Assembly (NCBI GenBank): GCA_003215725.1
Contig: QCJX01000009.1
Span: forward strand, 1-48,195
Direction of reading: 5' to 3'
DNA from: Prochlorococcus sp. AG-409-I11
Lineage (GTDB): Bacteria > Cyanobacteriota > Cyanobacteriia > PCC-6307 > Cyanobiaceae
DNA: 48,195 bases
Shown: piece after piece, positions 46,877 to 48,195 of the stretch
Layout: each line of letters begins with the position of its first letter
Numbering within the stretch: position 1 is the first letter of the stretch
The notes under the pieces: model-generated
Databases searched by the model: none
Seen by the model: only the letters and a program-made list of their open reading frames with translations
Told to the model about the DNA's origin: nothing
Program-made: the position numbers and the translations under genes

Positions 46877-46996
46877 TCAACTCGGCCGGATTAGAACAGG
46901 GGACCCATCTACCTCTGCTATAACCTTGGTAGCACTTTTTGTGCAATCGCGCCTTGTTGACCTTAGGAGAACCTTGTAATAGAGGTTCATCTTCAT
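46877..46996 (-). CDS. Candidate unannotated 39-residue ORF
   Basis: Starting at ATG 46996 (a second in-frame ATG is at 46990) it reads MKMNLYYKVLLRS, then TRRDCTKSATKVIAE, then VDGSPVLIRPS, and ends in TGA. The amino-acid order (basic/hydrophobic, TKVIAEVDGSPVLIRPS with a strand-turn-strand look) is far more protein-like than a chance AT-rich frame. A frame upstream is open to a TAA at 47033. No good Shine-Dalgarno is visible. Located between DUF3155 and the divergent kinase gene. Confidence 0.5.
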   Translation of the reverse strand: MKMNLYYKVLLRSTRRDCTKSATKVIAEVDGSPVLIRPS

Positions 46997-47087
46997 TGGC
47001 TCATATGAATATCTTAATACTTTTTTTGGAATTTACAAGCATTTTGAATACTTTCTTGGATGGGTCACTTATGGGAAATAAATAACT

Positions 47088-48195
47088 ATGCAGTTATCAG
47101 AACGGTTTTTAGCCTTGGTGGATGATCAGCTTTCTAGCTTTGAATCTGAAGCTGCGATTGAAAATCTTGTGGTTTATGTAGCTAAGTCTTCAACAGGAGA
47201 CTCTCCAAGTTTCGAAGTCGTGGGACAGTGGCCAAATTCAGGTAAAACTCTGCCTCCAGTTGAGTCGGATCCTGAATTGCGTATGCCTTCTCCTTATAGG
47301 CGTTGGTATCCATTACAAGAAGGATCTATTTTGCTTGGAGTAATAAGAGTTGAACGCTCTTCGTCAGGGAAAGATTGGCCAAAACAGTTGGATCAACGCT
47401 TAAGAGCTGTAGCAGCTGCATTGGCTCATTCTCTTGGCTTAGAACTTGATCGTAAGAGACTCTTTGAGGAGCTAAGTCAACAACGGGATCAGATAGGTTT
47501 AATGGTTCATCAGTTAAGAAATCCATTAGCTGCGTTAAGAACTTATGCACAGCTTTTATTGAGAAAGCTAGGTCCCGAAAGTAATCATCGGTCTTTGGTT
47601 GAAGGTTTGCTCACTGAGCAAGATCAATTAAATAGATATGTTTCTGCGCTGGATCAACTAAGTCAAGTCAAATTGACGCCTCAATCATCTAATCAAAACC
47701 CATTACTTTTGCCTCCCATATTAAACAATCCCTCTTCTAGCAATTTAAGATCACTTCTAGAACCACTGATTGAGAGAGCCAAAGCAACTGCAAGGCTTCA
47801 AGGGCGGAAATGGTTTAATCCTTCTAGTTGGCCTCATTGGGCAGAAAAACCAATCTCCTCGGAAGAGACTGTGATTGCAGAAATAGTGGCTAATTTATTA
47901 GAAAATGCATTTAGATATAGCCCCTCAGCAAGTTCAATTGGTTTGTTTTTGAATGATGATGGTATTTGTGTTTGGGATGAGGGGATTCCAATAAAGGAAG
48001 AAGAAAGAGAGAAGATCTTTCAAAAAGGTTTTCGCGGAGAGAAAGGGTCTGAATTCTCTGGAAGTGGATTAGGCCTTGCTTATGGTCGTCAAGTTGCTGA
48101 AGAGTTGGGAGGAAAACTAGAACTTATAATTAAGCCAGCATTGCTTGATTCGACATTGCCAAAGGAAGGTAATGCATTTGTATTTATATTACAGG
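47088..48195 (+). CDS. Sensor histidine kinase (3' end beyond the window)
   Basis: Starts at ATG 47088 (MQLSERFLALVDDQ) and is open through the last base of the window, 369 codons seen. N-terminal region of about 130 residues is probably a sensory (GAF-like) domain with no TM. Then comes a HisKA domain with H141 in MVHQLRNPLAAL and a HATPase domain with AEIVANLLENAFRYS (N box), VWDEGIP (G1) and GSGLGLAYGRQVAEELGG (G2). A soluble kinase, partner regulator not in view. The C-terminus is cut off by the window edge, not by the gene. Confidence 0.9.
   Translation, partial: MQLSERFLALVDDQLSSFESEAAIENLVVYVAKSSTGDSPSFEVVGQWPNSGKTLPPVESDPELRMPSPYRRWYPLQEGSILLGVIRVERSSSGKDWPKQLDQRLRAVAAALAHSLGLELDRKRLFEELSQQRDQIGLMVHQLRNPLAALRTYAQLLLRKLGPESNHRSLVEGLLTEQDQLNRYVSALDQLSQVKLTPQSSNQNPLLLPPILNNPSSSNLRSLLEPLIERAKATARLQGRKWFNPSSWPHWAEKPISSEETVIAEIVANLLENAFRYSPSASSIGLFLNDDGICVWDEGIPIKEEEREKIFQKGFRGEKGSEFSGSGLGLAYGRQVAEELGGKLELIIKPALLDSTLPKEGNAFVFILQ

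Noticed and set aside
46706-47087. Possible 6S, tmRNA, SRP or RNase P RNA in the kinase upstream gap
   Set aside because: No RNase P, SRP GGAAG-type or tmRNA tag motifs were found on either strand. The short hairpins present (GCAC/GTGC, GAACCT/AGGTTC) are better explained as chance or by the small ORF.
1-48195. Genomic island, prophage, CRISPR array, insertion sequence
   Set aside because: No transposase, integrase, att-like duplication or spaced repeats; all genes look like core functions with uniform composition.

Overview
The window is a compact, AT-rich chromosomal segment from a marine picocyanobacterium, most likely Prochlorococcus. The evidence is photosystem II genes (psbO, psbH, psbN, psbI), the beta-carotene hydroxylase crtR, the nitrogen regulator ntcA with an ammonium transporter, many small cyanobacteria-only families (DUF565/Ycf20, DUF3084, DUF3146, DUF3155, DUF3177, DUF3181, DUF3769), short intergenic gaps and frequent 1-14 nt gene overlaps. 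The low-GC but not extreme composition suggests a low-light-type strain (inference only). I see no insertion sequence, prophage, CRISPR array, integrase or obvious island boundary; the gene set is core genome.

Layout. 1-5.9 kb: aroC (+), then eda, ftsH3-like, sat and psbO (all -), with a very long hairpin insulating psbO from sat. 6.1-8.9 kb: coaBC with a small overlapping partner (-), tRNA-Ala(CGC), two small proteins and a DUF565 protein (+). 8.9-13 kb: pyrB-mpg (-), creatininase-gatC (+), crtR and tRNA-Leu(UAG) (-). 13.3-19.8 kb: a membrane protein and ileS (+), DUF3177 (-), trmB (+), glmM (-). 20-25.6 kb: slt and txlA (+), the cobO-like/dcd/thyX operon (-), rph (+). 25.7-29.1 kb: ntcA, DUF3084 and an RNase H-fold nuclease (+), then DUF3146, pth, tatA and psbH (-). 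29.3-32 kb: psbN, psbI and a DUF3769/LptD-like protein (+). 32-37 kb: leuD, leuC, cinA, glyA and tRNA-Arg(ACG) (-). 37-48.2 kb: three small conserved proteins (+), murJ (-), sfsA, amt1, ispH and a DoxX protein (+), purH (-), an esterase (+), DUF3155 and a newly noticed 39-codon ORF (-), and a histidine kinase cut by the window end (+).

Functional themes. There is a dTMP-synthesis cluster (dcd-thyX), PSII biogenesis (psbO, psbH, psbN, psbI, and FtsH3 for repair), envelope biogenesis (glmM, slt, murJ, DUF3769), nitrogen control (ntcA, amt1) and amino-acid, purine and pyrimidine synthesis (aroC, leuCD, glyA, purH, pyrB).

Most worth a second look: a CobO/BtuR-fold protein whose Walker A motif is gone although the rest of the fold is kept; an unannotated 39-codon ORF beside the histidine kinase; an orphan plus-strand terminator upstream of glyA that implies an antisense or small RNA; a 3-methyladenine glycosylase whose conserved N-terminus has no standard start codon; a KDPG aldolase with diverged active-site motifs; and several long perfect hairpins in intergenic regions. 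All family assignments are from memory of the families, not from searches.
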